DNA of 7,043 bases from contig PLYG01000041.1 in assembly GCA_003153335.1 (NCBI GenBank), positions 4,736-11,778 of the forward strand, in the 5' to 3' direction. The notes under the pieces were generated by a model that saw only the letters and a list, made by a program, of their open reading frames with translations, had not been told where the DNA came from and made no database searches. This document shows, one piece after another, positions 6,102 through 7,043 of this stretch. Source of the stretch: Betaproteobacteria bacterium. Lineage in GTDB: Bacteria; Pseudomonadota; Gammaproteobacteria; Burkholderiales; Casimicrobiaceae. Each line of letters opens with the position of its first letter. Within the stretch, counting starts at the first letter, position 1. The position numbers and the translations under genes were made by a program.

Positions 6102-6503
6102 TCACAGCCCCGACCCCACGCCACCCGACCTGGCTTCGATGCGCTGCTGACACGGCACGCAGCGCACGGCGGCCGGGCTGGCCTCGAGCCGCGCGCGCGG
6201 GATCGCCTCGTCGCAATCCATGCATGCTCCATATGACTGGTCGGCCACGCGCCGCAGCGCCGTCTCCACCTCGTCCAGTTCACGCGTGTCGCGCACCACC
6301 TGCGCAATACCGACGTCGCGAACCCAGTCGCTGACTGCCCGGTCATCGTGGGGATCCAGGCTGTCGAACTGATCGCGCAAAGCCACTGAATGCTCGTCGT
6401 CGTCGTCTTCGATCTCCTGCCGTATTTCAGCGATCAGGGCGCGGCGCCGCGCCTGCAACCGCCGCGCAAAGACATCAAGGTCGGTTCTGGAAAGATGAGG
6501 CAT
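6102..6503 (-). CDS. TraR/DksA-family zinc-finger regulator
   Basis: A 133-residue protein, shorter than E. coli DksA (151). Residues 5-88 are predicted helical with many charged residues, fitting the antiparallel coiled coil that enters the RNA polymerase secondary channel. The tip region reads D50-P-H-D53-D54-R55-A56: the two Asp of the DxxDxA motif are present, but Ala is one place late. The C-terminus has a four-cysteine zinc finger C94-x2-C97-x17-C115-x2-C118 with the conserved pattern YGxCxDC...IPxxRLEAxPxAxRCxxCQQ. DksA proteins change promoter response to ppGpp; small family members of this kind are less well known. The ATG is preceded by AAGGAG (6510-6515) at 6 bases, a strong site. 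It is divergent from imuA across a 237-base gap; no convincing promoter of its own was found there. It is probably a paralogue rather than the main DksA. Confidence 0.9.
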   Translation of the reverse strand: MPHLSRTDLDVFARRLQARRRALIAEIRQEIEDDDDEHSVALRDQFDSLDPHDDRAVSDWVRDVGIAQVVRDTRELDEVETALRRVADQSYGACMDCDEAIPRARLEASPAAVRCVPCQQRIEARSGGVGSGL

Positions 6504-6609
6504 TGCCTGCTCCTTTTTTTGTTCAGGATCAAAGTCTAAACCATTCGGCTGCCGATGTTCTGATTTCGGTCAAACCCCCCGATGCGCCCGCCCCGAATCC
6601 TACACTTGG

Positions 6610-6639
6610 CGCCCTCGCCCCGCTTGCGGGGCGAGGGCG
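6610..6639. repeat. REP-like perfect inverted repeat
   Basis: A 14-base arm (6610-6623, CGCCCTCGCCCCGC) is followed by TT and its exact reverse complement (6626-6639). After it comes GGGGTGAAGTGGG (to about 6652). The pattern CCCTCNCCCCGC-loop-GCGGGGNGAGGG followed by GGGGTGA is, from memory, typical of short intergenic repeats scattered in many proteobacterial genomes. No T tract follows on either strand, so it is not a normal terminator. Only this copy is in the window. Confidence 0.75.
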
Positions 6640-6663
6640 GGGGTGAAGTGGGAAATCCGGCAT

Positions 6664-6692
6664 TTGCTCACCCCGGCCAAATACTGTATAAA
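6664..6692 (+). promoter_or_regulatory. Candidate sigma-70 promoter of imuA
   Basis: TTGCTC (6664-6669) and TATAAA (6687-6692, 5 of 6 to consensus) are separated by 17 bases. The -10 lies within the LexA box. A start near 6699 would leave a leader of about 42 bases before the ATG at 6741. Confidence 0.55.
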
Positions 6693-6701
6693 TGTACATA
6701 T
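6682..6701 (+). promoter_or_regulatory. LexA operator (SOS box) upstream of imuA
   Basis: TACTGTATAAATGTACATAT matches the E. coli-type LexA box (TACTGTATATATATACAGTA): CTGT, eight AT-rich bases, then ACAT instead of ACAG. It covers the -10 of the candidate promoter and lies 39 bases before the imuA start, so bound LexA would block transcription until DNA damage. The function of the gene behind it (SOS mutasome) agrees. Confidence 0.85.
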
Positions 6702-6740
6702 CGCTGATTCGACGCTCCGGCGTCTCCCCAAGCCTGCCCC

Positions 6741-7043
6741 ATGGCCGCGGAACCCACACTGCACTCCCCCGCTCCGCTCGGCACCCTCGTCTGGCGGTAC
6801 GGGAAGGGGCTGCCCGCGCCGGGGCGGGGACTGGCGACCGGGTTTGCTGAACTCGATCGCGCGCTGCCGCAACACGGCTGGTTCGGCGACGGGCTGAACG
6901 AACTGCTGGGCAACGAGCAGGGGGTCGGGGAATTCAGCCTGCTGCTGCCGGCCCTCCGCCAAGTCTGCGCCGAGGGCAAGGGCGTGCTGCTGGCCAATCC
7001 GCCGTTCCTGCCCTATGCGCCCGCGCTGGCGCAGGCCGGGCTC
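6741..7043 (+). CDS. imuA: Translesion synthesis-associated protein ImuA, N-terminal part
   Basis: The frame is open from the ATG at 6741 to the window end (101 codons) and continues outside. ImuA is a RecA/SulA-like protein that works with ImuB and DnaE2 in damage-induced mutagenesis. Family features visible are VWRYGKGLPAPGRGLATGFAELDRALPQHGW (about 17-47), GLNELLGNEQGVGEFSLLLPAL (51-72) and LLANPPFLPYAPALAQAGL (83-101), close to the usual ImuA 'TGxxxLDxxLPxGGW', 'GALTELLxxxxGIGELxLLLPAL' and 'WIxPPxLPYAPALxxxGL'. The fold's usual P-loop is degenerate here, as is typical for ImuA. No earlier in-frame start exists before the TGA at 6705-6707. No clear ribosome site precedes the ATG. imuB and dnaE2 would be expected further right (inference). 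Confidence 0.88.
   Translation, partial: MAAEPTLHSPAPLGTLVWRYGKGLPAPGRGLATGFAELDRALPQHGWFGDGLNELLGNEQGVGEFSLLLPALRQVCAEGKGVLLANPPFLPYAPALAQAGL

Noticed and set aside
6606..6627. Sigma-54 type TTGGC...CTTGC elements
   Set aside because: The GG and GC doublets are 18 bases apart rather than the required spacing of about 10, and both lie in the REP-like inverted repeat.

Overview
The window looks like chromosomal housekeeping DNA of a GC-rich betaproteobacterium. The reasons are the gene order dapA–bamC–(metallo-beta-lactamase-fold gene)–purC, a TraR/DksA-type zinc-finger protein, an imuA start behind a LexA-type box, and protein sequences that resemble the Burkholderiales/Nitrosomonadales type. 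The genus cannot be fixed from the sequence alone. There is no insertion sequence, phage gene, CRISPR array, tRNA or rRNA, and no recognisable defence or biosynthetic cluster. I do not see a new multi-gene system.

Layout, left to right. At 1-119 (+) is the tail of a Bcp-type peroxiredoxin. At 350-610 (+) is a small Pro/Ala-rich lipoprotein with its own candidate promoter, ending at a strong hairpin terminator (625-663) that should work in both directions. All genes from 715 to 6503 are on the minus strand. Read in their own direction (right to left) they are: a TraR/DksA-family regulator (6503-6102), a class I SAM-dependent methyltransferase (6015-5440), dapA (5286-4408), bamC (4376-3258), a YycJ/WalJ-like metallo-hydrolase (3102-2335), purC (2325-1615) and a divergent crotonase-fold protein (1467-715). 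At the right edge, imuA begins on the plus strand (6741 onward). It is divergent from the DksA-like gene and sits behind a LexA box.

How the genes fit together. dapA (lysine/diaminopimelate synthesis, which feeds peptidoglycan), bamC (outer-membrane protein assembly) and purC (purine synthesis) form the same conserved linkage as in Escherichia coli. Here a WalJ-like hydrolase gene lies between bamC and purC. The gaps dapA-bamC (31 nt) and hydrolase-purC (9 nt) suggest co-transcription. The bamC-hydrolase gap (155 nt) holds a stable hairpin with a UNCG-type loop. imuA belongs to the SOS mutasome (imuA-imuB-dnaE2), and its control region contains an almost ideal LexA operator over the -10 element.

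Most worth a second look: the crotonase-fold protein lacks both classical catalytic glutamates; the small lipoprotein carries three tandem 11-residue Ala/Lys/Asp repeats resembling LEA-type helices; a perfect 14-bp inverted repeat of REP-like type lies between the DksA-like gene and the SOS promoter; the methyltransferase may have a leaderless start; and there is a perfect 16-bp palindrome between dapA and bamC. Intergenic stretches are all shorter than 300 bases, and what they hold is given in the entries.
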